Of a DNA stretch of 64,000 nt, positions 49,094-61,265 are shown piece after piece. Numbering within the stretch: position 1 is the first letter of the stretch; each line of letters begins with the position of its first letter. A model generated the notes under the pieces. That model had not been told where the DNA came from. It saw only the letters and a program-made list of their open reading frames with translations, and ran no database searches. The DNA comes from Utricularia gibba (taxonomy: Eukaryota; Streptophyta; Magnoliopsida; Lamiales; Lentibulariaceae): NCBI GenBank assembly GCA_002189035.1, contig CM007991.1, positions 5,208,001 through 5,272,000 of the forward strand, read 5' to 3'. Position numbers and translations under genes: made by a program.

Positions 49094-50195
49094 TGTTAGG
49101 TTTCTTATAGACATCGCATGTCAGAAAAGCAGAGGAATTTAAAAATTTTCGAGAAACCCCAAACGTAGATCTTGTAATGCGATATACATCAGATAAGGAG
49201 ATTTTAAAAATACCTTTTAGTGGACTCCCTTGTTCACCAACCGCCAACACTAGATGGCATGTATGGTATTCACATGTGAAGCACTCCATCGATAACCTTT
49301 TCAAGGCCACAGAATGATGGTCCATCTCCTCAGGTGCTAGTAGAGAAAGTCTCCCCTTACGGATAAATCTCAGAGAGAATGAAGATATGAATAAATCTGT
49401 GGATTGAATCTTTCTAATAGGTATTTGATAACATATCTAATCAAATCTCCGGAATGATCTTATCTTGTGGAGATATATATATGTTCCAAATCTTATCTAT
49501 ATCAAATCTTTTATTTTGAGTTTAATCAATATTAAACTGAAAATAACTCTCTATTTAATTTATCCACTTTACCAATTACATCTCATATAATTGTGTCATT
49601 CTATTTTATATCGATGAGCGACTCTACTATAATGTATGACTCTATAGGTTTCTTCAATCAAGTCCGTGATAATAGATTTATTAATTAACCCTTAATTAAA
49701 TTAAAGACATCATTATCGATCATGAGTGATGTCTAGCAACATATCATGATCCTCAAGATGTAAGAATAAATAGATTTCATCATACTTATATCTCATTCAA
49801 TACTAGAACATCGGTGTGTGTCTTTCTGATGTATCTCATTTAAGCACTAACAATCAATGACGTACACAAACACTTTGACTGTCATTACTCTGGGCCCAGG
49901 ACTTATTATTAGGCTTCAATGCAATTATTTGAGATAAGATCTCATAGCTAACATGAGTGATGAATCCTTTATTAATCAATCAACTATATCCAACCTTAAA
50001 GAGTCACATCCCTTCTCATCCATACTAGGCAAGCCATGGTTAGGCTGCCATTAGTAATGAGCGAAAATGTGATCTTAAGATCAAGATAACTTTGTTAACC
50101 TCAAGTCTAAGCTTACTTGCATGGCTATCATATTCGAGATCTTGCTCATGATACTTGGTTAGCTTCCCATAGTAGCATCTCGAAGATGAGTCATC
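49094..50195 (-). mobile_element. Family C LTR, inverted, in gypsy integrase
   Basis: TGTTAGGTTTCTTATAGAC at 49094 is the reverse complement of the family C end (CCTAACA). The match runs to GAGTCATC near 50195, in opposite orientation to 23544 and 47221. The integrase zinc-finger segment that should follow is absent, so host sequence was deleted at the right junction. Confidence 0.6.
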
Positions 50196-51007
50196 TTGTG
50201 AGATGCCAATGCAGCCAATTGTTGTTCTAGAAGTGTTCGATGTGTGGGGCATCGACTTTATGAGCCCCTTTCCAAACTATGATGACTATGAGTACATCTT
50301 GGTGGTAGTGGACTATGTTTCAAAGTGGATAGAGGTGATCTCCACCAAGTCACAAGACACTCATTTAGTCATACGCTTTCTGAAGAATAAAATCTTTGTG
50401 AGGTTTGAAACACCCAAAGCCTGGATCAGTGATTGTGGAAGCCATTTCCTCAACAAGGCTTTGGAGAGATCACTGAAAAGCTATGGAGTCCTGTATAAGC
50501 TGTCTAACTCTTACTACCTTCAGACCAATGAGCAGGCAAAGGTTACTAATAGGGAAATCAAGCAAATTCTGGAGAAGAGTGTGACTTCCTCTCACAAGGA
50601 TTGGAGCTCCAAGCTGAATGACACCTTTTGTGCAATTCACACAGCCTTCAAAACCCCAATCAATATTTGGAGTTAGAGCAGAAGGCCAGATAGGCGATCC
50701 AGTGAGTGAATTTGGAGATTCAAGGCAGTGATGATTGAGAAAGCTCCAACTTTCAAAGCTTTATGAACTAAGACATAAGGCCTACATGAATTCTAATATC
50801 TTCATGGAATGCACGAATCAATTCCATGACCGCCAGATCTTGCAAAAGCACTTTGAGCTTGGACAAAACGCATTTTTGTTTCAATCAAAGCCCAAACTTT
50901 ACCTAAGTAAACTAAAATCTCACAGATTGAAAGTGTTTCATGAGCTAATGATGGATGAAGTGGGATGCCTTGTGGATGTTGTGGCATTCATAGAAAATTC
51001 TCTGTAA
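50196..51007 (+). pseudogene. Ty3/gypsy integrase core and C-terminus
   Basis: The frame has [13 protein letters not shown] (first catalytic Asp), VDYVSKW, then [11 protein letters not shown] (second Asp), [17 protein letters not shown] (catalytic Glu replaced in the usual GQxExSN motif, which reads EQAKVTN) and AFKTPI. After a stop at 50674 the 50735-51007 frame supplies the C-terminal ELRHKAYMNS, FHDRQIL and LGQNAFLF parts. The loss of the Glu means the integrase would be inactive. Confidence 0.8.
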
Positions 51008-53530
51008 GTGACTTTGCACTTATGTCTTACCCTAAGACTTATTCTAGGATCCTCCTTCGGAGGTAACCAGTATTTTATACCTTTATTTTCTTTACGCACT
51101 TTTCTTTTCTTTCTGCACTTTCAGTTATGCATTTTGCCTTATGTGCGGCTGCAATCTTTTATTTTATTGGTTTTTCTACCCCACTACTAGGTTCGGTTAA
51201 AATTGCCCCAATCCTGTGTAGTCGCATTTCTTTTCTTTATTTTTTTAGTTACACAGGCCTAGTGGGTTCAATATAAAAAGGGTGGGAAACCCTTCTTCTC
51301 AACAGCTACTTTCCCCTTTTGCACCCCTTTCCTCCTTTCGAAGAACTATTACGACTCTTCCATGGTGAACCTCCCTTCCTCTAACTCCAACGCCATGCGT
51401 CCAACCACAATTGACTACACATCTGTTCTAACACCCCCTCTACCTTTCGATTCATCCTCTGGTGCACCACCTATTGTTCGATTTTTTCCCAAATCTACCA
51501 CCACACTCTCTATTGTGAACCCTAGGCCCTCTTCCGACGCAATGCTGCTCATGATGAAGGTTGAAGCCGACATTTTGCAGTTGCTGCTGACATTGTGGAG
51601 GAACACCTGCACACCTTTGCCTTGAGTGCCTCTATACCCACTGCTGCACCACTGCCACCCTTTGTTTCCGTTGCTATGCCACCGCGCTAGTGCACTCCCA
51701 TTCTTGACGTCCCCTTGGTCCCAGATGGCAATTCGATTGGTTTTTCCCTCACTCTAGCTATACCTCACCCTTCTACCACCTCACTGACCAGACAACACAG
51801 CACCCCTTCCCACTGTTAGTGATCACCCTCTCTACTACCCCTTCGCCACTGTAGGGCTTTACCCTTGGACCCCCTCTCAATCTAGACTACATTTACACGA
51901 ATTTCCTTGAGGGGAAGGAAACTCTAGAACCCCAGAGAGGGTTATTTCCAAAACAGTTTCCCCTGCTACCAGATCTGCTCCAGAAGCTGCACCAGAAGCC
52001 TATCAGAGCAATGCTCTACCAAGGAATACTTTAGCAAGACGTGTAACTAGCAAGAGAAGTAGGGTCAAGCAGTGTGTGACCAACATGACTTACAACACGT
52101 GAAAGCAGAGAGCAGCAAAAGACGACCTTGCTACCAAATAGTGGGAAGAGGGGAATATAGCTAGCAAGAAAAAGGTAGCGACTAAAACAAGTGAGAAGAA
52201 AAGTGTGGAGAAGGATCCTGCGACTACCCAAGTAACTTTAAAGGCAACGAGAGAGGAGGATGCCACTGCTCGTAGAGGGCAACTATAGAGGGCCATGAAA
52301 GAACAGAACAAAAGGGCTCAAGAAGCAAAGGAAGACTAAATAGAGGAAGGAGGAAAAGGGTAAAGTGAAAAAGATTGATCCCCCTATTGGATCCACCATA
52401 TTTGCAGACAAAGACATCACCATGGCAGATTTGGAGGATTGATCCATGAGAATGACAGGAGAAGGGGGTGCATTCTTCAGCAAAGAAGATACATAAATCT
52501 TCATGGAGTATCTTCGATTCAGTAGCAAAGTCCACAAGGAGAAGCTGGACACAATTTTGGAGCAGAGCTAGAATTGTTGCATTGTGTAAATGCTGACACT
52601 CTCCAAGCATTAGGCATGGAAGAGGAGGTAAAGGACAGATTGGTAGGTACACCATTTCTTCATATTTTCTGAAATCGCCTCCCTGCTTGTGCTGAATTTT
52701 GTTATGAATTTTTCACTACTTTTGTATATGATGTGCCTAAAACTGTGTTTGCCCCATGTGTTATTCAATTTCGATTATTTTGGAAATGATTCACATATGC
52801 TATGGCCGAGTGGAATAGAACCTTAGGGTTTGTTTCTAAAGATGATTCGAACTCCACTGTTTTCTAGACTTCTATGTTTGATTTTCCTGGTGTTGAATAT
52901 TTTGATGAGCATGAAGTGCATGAACAATTGATTGCGAAGTGCAAAGTTATTTTTAAACGGAAAGGTACTAAGGCTAGGCTTATAGTTGATCCAATGTGGA
53001 GGATTATTCATGTGCTTCTTTCTGCCTCCTTTTTCCAATATCAATGTTCTTTCAACTCCTTGTTTAAAAATGAAACTTCTATTTTGCGGAGTTTGATGAT
53101 GAAAAGACCTTTACACGTTGGTGCATTACTTGCTGATTTGATGAAAGAGGAAGTATGGAGCAGAAATTGTGTTTTAACCTTAAGCTTTGAGAACTAGATT
53201 TCCTATTTGGCTTTGAAGGAATTCGGTCCCGATGTTTTAGAAAATGCTAGCTTGCACATTCAACCCCGTCATCTCCCCATTGACTTATCTTTCCTGACAA
53301 TCATTGGAATGATTCAACTTGCCAAAGACAAGATCATACTTTTATTGAGCATAGATGTTGGAAACCTTGTGGAGCAGCCCCTGTCCAATGCTCAGGAATC
53401 TTCTACATCTGCTAAGACAGGGCAAGCAACTATGAAAAGCAAAGATTGTTGTTGCTTGAAGGAAATTCGTGAGCTAAGAGGTTTTGTAGCAACGCTGAAA
53501 ATGTACTTGGAAATTCTGCTTGATTTGTAG
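51008..53530 (+). pseudogene. Degenerate ORF downstream of gypsy integrase
   Basis: After a short leader with a possible TATA box (ATATAAAAAGGG near 51271), a proline/serine-rich frame begins at 51362. Later frames (52874-53197 and 53207-53530) read as one protein with a stop between. The order FKRKGTKARL, then a RPLHVGALLADLM segment, recalls the plant-specific protein encoded after integrase in Athila-like elements and annotated as putative plant transposon protein. Position and motif order support this, but similarity is faint. No transmembrane segment typical of an envelope protein is evident. Confidence 0.45.
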
Positions 53531-56058
53531 ACAAATGTAGGTCCTATAGCTCCTCCTAAACCCTGACTGAACTCTTACCCTATGTGGTTTGTATGTTTTT
53601 GTTCTATGTGTCTTGTGTATTTTCCTTTTCGTATCTATCATTGCATGTATTTTTGTAGTTTTGTGTCTGTTTTAGTAGCTTGAGTATTGCTAAGTATGTT
53701 TAGGAATTCTGGTGGATGCTAGAAATGTAAGATGCCTATCCCTTATTTTTTGTGACGACTTAGTCTTTTTAGTTCCTACCTGCTTAAGAGTTACTTGTGA
53801 ATAGCTTGTAGAGAAGTGCATGCATGCGGCTTGTGTTTTTCTCTATCTACACTAAGACTTACTTGTGAATAGCTTGTATGTGGCTTGCTAGTATGTGGTT
53901 GCGTGGGTTGCACTGAGTTAGACACATAGAACTTGGTTGATACACATAAAAAAATTTTGGATGATAAAAGGCAAGCTCAATTTTAAAAAGTTGATCTATT
54001 TTAAAAAAAAGAAACGAAAAAAAACAAAGAAAAGAAAAGGAATTTAAAAGAGAGGTACAATAGGTGGGTACACTAGAAAAGCGGTGTTTTAAAAATTTTA
54101 GAAAAGAGGAACTTCAGGCTTAGACGCTATGAATTTAGCACTTTCCCTCAACATGCTAGTGGTCTCGCCAACCACTCTAGGAGAAATAAGGATGAATGAA
54201 AGGGAGGGGAATGTGACTAGGTCGTACAAGAAAGTTATCACTCTTCTGTACTCTTATTTAGTATCTCCATGTGCGTCATTTTCATTTTATGTCACACTTT
54301 TTCCATAAGTCTTATGTGTCTTGCAAGGTAAAACTCATACATGCCACAATTTGAATGCTGCTAGTTGCTAGGATCAGGTTAGAACTGGTGCAAAAGTGAT
54401 TTTTGAACACTTGAAGCATGCGAGTAAACTCTATTATCTGTTGAGGAAAAGAAAAGGTTTCCAATTCATGCTATCCATGTAATGAGTGAAGATAAGATGT
54501 AGCAAGTGCGGGTTAGAACAATTTCACTCAACAGACTGAGTCTTAGGTAGTCTTTGTTTTCCTTTTATGTTTTAGACTTGAATGTTTGTGTATGTGTTCT
54601 AGAGACGATCAACTCATTGGAAAATCTTATCTTTTGATGTTTACTTTGAATTGTGATCAAGTTTACATCATTGATAAAATCCTCTACTTGATCTATGTGC
54701 TATAGAAATTATGATGAGATCATAATGTGAGATTCTTCAAGCTACTGTTGTTGATTCTATTTTATGCACTTCCATTTCTGTTGTTGAACATGCTACTGTT
54801 ACTTTCTACGTTTCATGTTTTTGGTTACGTTTATGGTGCTTTAATGGAAACAAGAACTCTCCTGTAGAATTTATTTTAGCTTATGAACTTGTTTATGTTT
54901 GAGTTCTTTAGTCTTTAGTTCTTGATGTTTAATATGTTTACTGTTCCTACGACCCTTCGCCCTATTTTTAAGTATGTTAAAATTGGGTTTAAGACTATAG
55001 GCTCTCTTGAATGATACAAGAGTCATACTCTAGTGTAAAACCAGCCAAGTCACCTCACTTTATATTTTCTATGCTTGTGCACCCCTAAACTTGTTCATTT
55101 CAACTGCTTTTATTTCAAATCTTATATCCCTAAGAGCTAAACCTTAGAAAACCGCCCTGTTTTCAATAACTATAAAGGACTTCGAGAAATTGCAACAATT
55201 CTCTATAGAATCGACCCTTGCTTGCTACACTACATTAATTTCTGTGAATTGTGTAGTGGAATAACTAGGTTTTATAAATTTCTTTTAATGCGTTGAAGAC
55301 GCTAGATTGCGACATTTAGCAAACAAATTCAAACGTTCATAAATACCCAATTTAAGACTGATGACGACCTCCAAATTGTGTCCCCCACTGCTTAGCTTTC
55401 CACAAGGCAAGGCACAAGCTATCTTCCTCTCTTCTCCACTTAGTATACACCAATTTTTTTTTTCCATCAGTGAGGTTGAGGTTAATGAATTTGCTGATGC
55501 GCTGGAAAAAGATGGTTGTTGAGTGTCATTTTGTCACTATATTTGAGGTTCTTTTATGTTTAAATGTAATTAGAGTTGTCAAATTGTGGATTTATGTTAT
55601 TTTATCTAGATTATGATAATTATCTTACTTTATGCATTTTATCTAATATATTAATCTAGTTTTACCTTATGCAGGATCTCATGGTGATAGAGTAGATCTT
55701 CCCAAACTCACATTTCTTTGATTTTCAAAGGATTTTAGATACATAATGATGAGCCTTCATAATGTGATAGAGTAGGAGATCCCTTGCAAGGCACTCAAGA
55801 CCACATTAAAATTTGAGAGGCACAAAAACTTAGACAGGCGAAGTTCACTTTCAGTTTTTTAGTTTTAGTCTTAGTTTTAGACTTAGGTTTTCTCTCTGGA
55901 GGATTTTCTCCTAGCTTCTCTCTAGAACATTGCCTTCATTTTCCTTACTTTATATAGTTGTTCGTGGCTAGAAACCCTTGTTTCGTTAGTTAATGTTACC
56001 CTGAATATTGAACAAATCTATCGAAGTAAGACACCATGTCCATCAAAAAGTAATGCTA
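53531..56058 (+). other. Gypsy 3' non-coding region
   Basis: It contains an A/G-rich tract at 54003-54055 (compare 24960-25015), sequence repeated from 46040-46215 at 54745-54925, and near 55185-55270 a stretch (GAATCGACCCTTGCTTGCTAC) typical of the 3' end of gypsy LTRs. GTTGAGTGTCATTTTG near 55519 resembles the start of another gypsy LTR. No intact frame is seen. Confidence 0.4.
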
Positions 56059-56390
56059 TTATTAAGTGTCATTTTCTACATATTTATTATGGATTATTAT
56101 GTGTTAATTTAGGATTAAATTGTCCAAATTAGAAGTTATATTAATAAGTATTTCATTTTATTAGAAAAATCTAATTATTGTTATTTGTATATATTTTTCA
56201 TGTACTTTCATCCAAAGTGGCATGAAGTAGTTTTAGAGTGTTACACGAGACTTGCAGGAATCAAGACAATGATATTTCATGACTTGCACGTGACTTGGAA
56301 CCATTATGGGCAGAAGATAGGCACTATTCAGCACCCATGACTTATAGCAAGTCAGAGTTTGTAGTAATAATTAATTGAACAGATGAATAG
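56059..56390 (+). repeat. Truncated family B LTR
   Basis: From TATTAAGTGTCATTTTC it follows 40188 onward (TATTATGxATTATTATxTG, AGAAAAATCT, ACTTGGAACxATTxTGGGxA) for ~330 bp and then stops. Confidence 0.6.
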
Positions 56391-56499
56391 AGATTATCAG
56401 AGGAATACCATAAACCATCTCTATTTCGGTAATGTTATCACTCTTCTTGTTCAAACATTGTGCTCTAATAAAGTTTATGAGTTAGAGTACTTCCATGTA

Positions 56500-57380
56500 G
56501 AAACAAAATTAGCTCCTTTAAATGCACATTTTCTTAAAATTGCTGGCCTGATTCAAGCTTGAGAAGGAGGTTTTGTCTTAAAGTCTCTTGTAGGCCTTTG
56601 CCAGAATGAGGAAAACAAATTAGTGCATTGTAAACATTATTGAACTATCATAGGGTAACTAGAGCGGCTACTACCAATTTTTTGCAACCTATAAAAAAAT
56701 ATCATAAAGATGAACTATCTAGTAATGTTAGACAATCAATGTTGAATGTGCTAGATGGTTCTTGAATAATTCTTCTACATCCAAATTTGTTTTTAATTTA
56801 CAATCTTCTCAAATTGAATATATACTTGCTCTCATTACTAGTGAAAAGACTTTCCATTACCTTGAAAATCATTATCTAAAATTGTCTTATACAACAAAAA
56901 TGCAGCCTGCTTTTATCCCATCTACAAGAAGAAAAGTACTTAGAATAGCATTTGATCAATTAAATGAATAAACATATGTTTAATTTCATCATTTGTATCT
57001 ATAAAATGCATGTTTGGTCTTACTGTTGACTCTTGGGATGGTTGTGATGATGAGGATTATTTGTTTATACTACTTCATAGATTGATAAAAAATGGATAAT
57101 TCAAAAAATAATTTTTCTTTTAGGCCAATCAAATCACCACACACTAATGCACAAATTGCTTCTTTAATTACATATGGATATCTTGAATTTGGGATAAGGG
57201 ATCAAGTATTTTGCATTACACTTGTAATGTCTTCAATAATTATTCTGTAATATTACCTTTAAGATTTTCCATGAGTCCCCCTTTTGATGGAGTGTATTTT
57301 TGTGCAAGTTGTACATGTCATATTTTTAATCTACATGTGTAGAATACTCTTCAATCTTACGAATTTAAAACTCCCCTCAC
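56500..57380 (+). pseudogene. hAT transposase relic, N-terminal and core part
   Basis: Broken plus-strand frames give, in order, a possible BED-finger remnant (CKHY), a MQPAFIPSTRRKVLR segment (about 56899-56943; hAT form QPAFxxPSRxTIxRD), a WDGCDDEDYLFILLH segment (about 57035-57080; hAT form TTDLWT...YLALTAH), SPHT, a YLEFGIRDQVFCITL segment and a CxxCxCHIFNL segment (near 57305-57335; hAT form RCxAHILNL). The order matches hAT transposases. Stops are frequent, so the gene is dead. Confidence 0.65.
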
Positions 57381-57537
57381 TTTGATACGTAAGATTGTAA
57401 TCAAGCTGAAATTTCTCAACCAAAATGAGATCTTAGCCTTAGACTATGTGAGACTTGAAATGTTAGATGTCAAACATTGAAGTATGATTGTCCCACCTGA
57501 TAGAATTCTACTTTGAAGATTCATTGATAAGCACTAC

Positions 57538-58390
57538 TGATAACACACAAATTTTCCTATTATTAGAATAAAAAAATTATGCTTTTGAATCATATTTTAA
57601 GTGTTTATCTTATAGTTTTTAGTATTTTACAAAAAATTAGGACATAATGTGATTTTACGTGTTAATGGGCTAAATTCTTTGATTTAGCCCATTCCATGTG
57701 AGAAAAAGAAAATCTAGAATTTAAAGCTTTTGGATGCTCAAATGCAATACATTTCTATGGATGATAAGCAGGAAAATTATGTAGTTTTTTCTGATGGTCA
57801 CACCTCGGATCAAGAAACAATCTGGTTCGAGGAATTCATCTAGAATCCAAAAGAAATCAAAGGGGGGATAATAGGTATTAGTGCTGGGTAAAATCAATAG
57901 AGCCAGGTAGACCTAGTTCTACATATTTTGCATGCGAGTAGTCCTAATTGCAAAATTGGTGATGATATTGAGAACTATCTTAGCCGAAAACATAATAAAT
58001 GACCTAGGTAGACTTGGGTTATTTAGGGTTATGAGTATAAAAATATTGTCAATTGCATTAAGAATCTTAGTACCACATCACCTGCACACCCTTAAGGCAT
58101 CTTAGTATTACTCTGCATTAGAATCAATATCTATTATTTTCAGCATTGAAACTTGATCATATTTACTGAACTTGGTCAGTACTATTAGTTTGAGCTTAGA
58201 CCAAGAACCACTATTATTCCGAATTCTACATCTGATGAAACACTTAGTAACCACAAGCTTCTTGTGATTGACCCTGAATTCTACTTTACATTTTGTATTT
58301 AATTTGTATCTTGTGAGGATTAGGACTTACAAATTTATTTGATATGGAATTCTATTTTTATCCCAACAATATTAGGAATTTCGTTTTATC
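57538..58390 (+). mobile_element. 5' LTR of family A linked to a gypsy gag
   Basis: Starts TGATAACACACAAATTTTCC, ends AATTTCGTTTTATCA, 853 bp. It aligns with 27760-29115 at both ends but lacks ~500 bp of the interior (the region around 27900-28500). The flanks do not show a target duplication; a primer-binding site and gag follow instead, so this is an attached 5' LTR, not a solo LTR. Confidence 0.7.
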
Positions 58391-58393
58391 AAA

Positions 58394-58405
58394 TTGGCAT
58401 CAATG
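58394..58405 (+). other. Primer-binding site
   Basis: TGGCATCAATGC, three bases after the LTR end, matches 9 of 12 bases of the usual initiator-Met tRNA primer site TGGTATCAGAGC. The position and similarity support it as a decayed primer-binding site. Confidence 0.55.
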
Positions 58406-58499
58406 CAAGGGAGCGATGTTCAATTGCTTTGTGTTTTTCGTTGATGCATTTGTGTTCCTTTACTGCAGGGAATTTCGATTTCAATCTTGAGGAAAACCC

Positions 58500-60520
58500 T
58501 TGCCGTAACCACCCAAATCTGAAAATGGCCGAACATGAAAGGACATTGAATGAATTGGATGTTGCTGATCACAGTTCAAAGAGATTATGTATCAATTTTC
58601 TAGATGATGCAGCAAGTGAACTTAAACCGGCCATAATCAATTTACAACAATTACAACAATTTATACATCATTTAAAAGTGCTAGAGTGATGGAAGAAGCA
58701 ATTTGTTTGAGGGCATTTCAATTTACTTTGGAAGGAGGCGCAAGGATGTGGTTTAATCCCTTGAAGCCAAAAAGCATATCAGACAGGGCTGGCATGAAGA
58801 AAACATGCTTGAGGAAATATTTTCCTGCTTCTAAAGCTGAAGAAATTAGAAAAAAAATCAGTAACATTGAGCAAATGACTAGAGAGTCACTTCATGAGTA
58901 TTGGGAGAGGTTTAGTCAATTGCTTGGATCTTGTCCTCACCATGGTTTTCAATCTGCTTCCTTGGTCAAATATTTCTATGATGGATTAATGTGCATTGAT
59001 TGATCCATGGTTTATTCAGCAGCAAGGGGATTTTATGAGATCATGGATGTTACAGATGATCACAATGAAGATAAAGGACAGAAGATCAATAATCCTCTAT
59101 GGATTTCAATTGGGTCATTCACTAGATTAAGAGCAAGAAAGAATCAAGAAATGCTTAAGGGCCTATGGGCCAATCAACAAAGCTTTCAAGTGTTTGGCAT
59201 GGAATTCAACCTTCTAAAAGTGGACCAACTTGATTAAAGGAGGTCCATTAGTCCCAAATACATTATTACTACTTTTCTTTTGAGTAGGCCCAATCCTTCA
59301 TCTATATAAGAAGGGTCTTGCTCTTGTTTTGGACAACTTTGATTACAATCACTTTTGAGAGCAATGCTTCTTCTTTAAGTTCTTATAGAACTTTAGACTT
59401 ATCAAGTCTTGCTTGTGGTGTCTAGAGTATGGCTTATCACTCTCAATTCCTTCTTTGATTCTGTGAGTATGGTTCCATTTCGTAGTTTGGGTTGCAGGGA
59501 TTTTCAATCCTTAAGGGCCAACTTCTTTTTCTTGAAAGATTGCTTCTTTTGAACTAGGATCTGATTTTCCAATCACTTGTTGATTGGAGGGTCGTATTTA
59601 TTTGAAGAAGAGCATGTGAAAGCTATGGGATATTTGAAGCTCCAATAGAAGAAGAAATATGATCTATATTCAAATACTTACAATCCAGGTTAGAGGGATC
59701 TTCTAAACTTTTGTTAGAGCAACAACGAAAATTCTTACAAGCGGGAGAGCTCAACAATGAGGCAGCAAAATTTCCAAGAGCAAAGATCCTATCAGGCAAC
59801 TCTATTTCAAATACGAAACCAGCAACAGTTTCAAGGCTCAAATGAAGGCAACACTGGAGGGAGTGCTGGAAATTCTTTGGAAGAAATGATGAAAATGTTC
59901 ATGGTGCAATCAACAAGAATTGAAGATGAAAATAGAAAATCTATTAAGAATTTGGAGACTCAATTGAGTCAATTGACACTGGAGCTTGGGGAATTGATAA
60001 AGAAAGAAAAACCAACAACATCATCTTCAAATTCTGATAGAAGATTGAATTGCAGTACCATGACATTGAGGAACAGCAAGGAGAAACCCGACAGAGACTT
60101 AATCCGATCTAAGAATAAGACAGACGAGAAGCAGGAATTTAGTATTGTGGTTAAAGACAAGGAAGAAGTGGTGGTTCATTGGCAACCTCATAAAGTCATT
60201 CAACCTCCATTTCATGAAAAGTTGAAGACAAAAGAAGATCAAAATGAAAAGGGGAAGATTTTGAAGATCTTGAATAAAGCTCAACTTAATTTAATTATTT
60301 AGAATTATATTTCTATGGTGCCAAAAAGTGTGAAATATTTGAAGAACCTTTGCATGTCCAAACCCAAGATGAAGGAAAAATGAAAAGTATTTTTAAGTGA
60401 GAGTCGTTCAACATTACTCACTCAAAAGCTTCCTGAAAAATGCAAGGATCTAGGTACATTTTTCATTCCTTGAAAGATTAGACATTTGAATATCAGGAGA
60501 GTCATGGCTGATATGCTTTA
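58500..60520 (+). pseudogene. Ty3/gypsy gag relic and protease start
   Basis: RTLNELD starts gag. 58686-59003 is the gag domain (LRAFQFTLEG, KYFPASKAEEIRKKI, LHEYWERF, CPHHGF, LVKYFYDGL). 59757-60302 is the C-terminal part with QTRIED-like, LETQLSQLTLELGEL and NCSTMTLRNSK. A trace of the protease start (RRVMADML) lies near 60495. Stops at 58689, 59003 and 60302 and an insertion at ~59077-59600 disrupt it. It is the internal region of the family A element, which allows family A to be called Ty3/gypsy. Confidence 0.75.
59077..59600 (+). mobile_element. Foreign insert within the gag relic
   Basis: The gag sequence stops near 59077 and resumes near 59620. The insert begins with a frame ending SFTRLRARKNQEMLKGLW, which resembles the TRSRAKK-type motif of plant chromovirus polyproteins, followed by GGCCCAATCC and CTATATAAGAAGGG (59299-59312), an LTR-type promoter. 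Boundaries are approximate and no target duplication was found. Confidence 0.45.
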
Positions 60521-60639
60521 GTATATTTAATCTTCATATCTTCATCTATTTCAATAAAATATATAAATTCAAAACACATTATTAAAATCAATATAAAAAA
60601 CATAACTAATAAAAAATAAATATTAAAAAGAATTGATTA

Positions 60640-61265
60640 CCTGAAGTATCGAATTCCTCCAATCAATGTAATCAATTACATGCACAAATAAGAGATTGCA
60701 CCGTATTTGGAAGAAATCTACTTCTATACTTACTCAAAATATGACTTTCAATACTAAAAGTAGACTTTGAAGCAACTATAGTTATTGAAATACTCAAAAT
60801 ATTTTTTGCCATCACTGCTAATTTAGGAAAAAGATAATTGTTCTTCTTTCAATAATCTAGAACATTCATATCAAGATCATCATCTCTGTTCTCCATATCC
60901 AAATATATATCAAGTTCACATTTAAACTGTCTTTAAAGCTTTGATTCATTTCTTTACAATAAATGAGCTTAGAAGCAGATGTACTTGAAACTTTTAACTT
61001 TGAGCATTGTTGTGCATATAAACTGGAATCTTTCAATATATTTACACTAGATTGATCTGATAATATCTACATTTATTCTTAAGTATGAAATAATCTTCTC
61101 AATATTGTTTTAACTCTATCCACTTTCTCTTCATAAGTATAAGGATCAAGTTTTTCATAGCAATATCTCAGAAATTCCAATTTTGTATTTGGATCAAGAA
61201 CACATTCAAATGCAAGAGTGATATGACACTCATCCCCATACTTATCAAATTTCTCTTCATTCCTA
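60640..61265 (-). pseudogene. hAT transposase relic, C-terminal part
   Basis: On the minus strand, FDKYGDECHITLAFECVLDP (hAT form ...AVVLDPRYK) is followed by LRYCYEKLDPYTYEEKVD. After a decayed stretch comes the dimerisation domain: FPKLAVMAKNILSISITIVA, then STFSIESHILSKYRSR (hAT form SESAFSTGGRVLSxYRS). It is opposite in strand to the relic at 56500-57380, so the two are separate copies or one rearranged copy. Confidence 0.75.

Noticed and set aside
52224-52655. Minus-strand 143-aa frame with hydrophobic stretches
   Set aside because: It is opposite the decayed third ORF of the gypsy element; hydrophobicity reflects the antisense of a lysine/glutamate-rich region.
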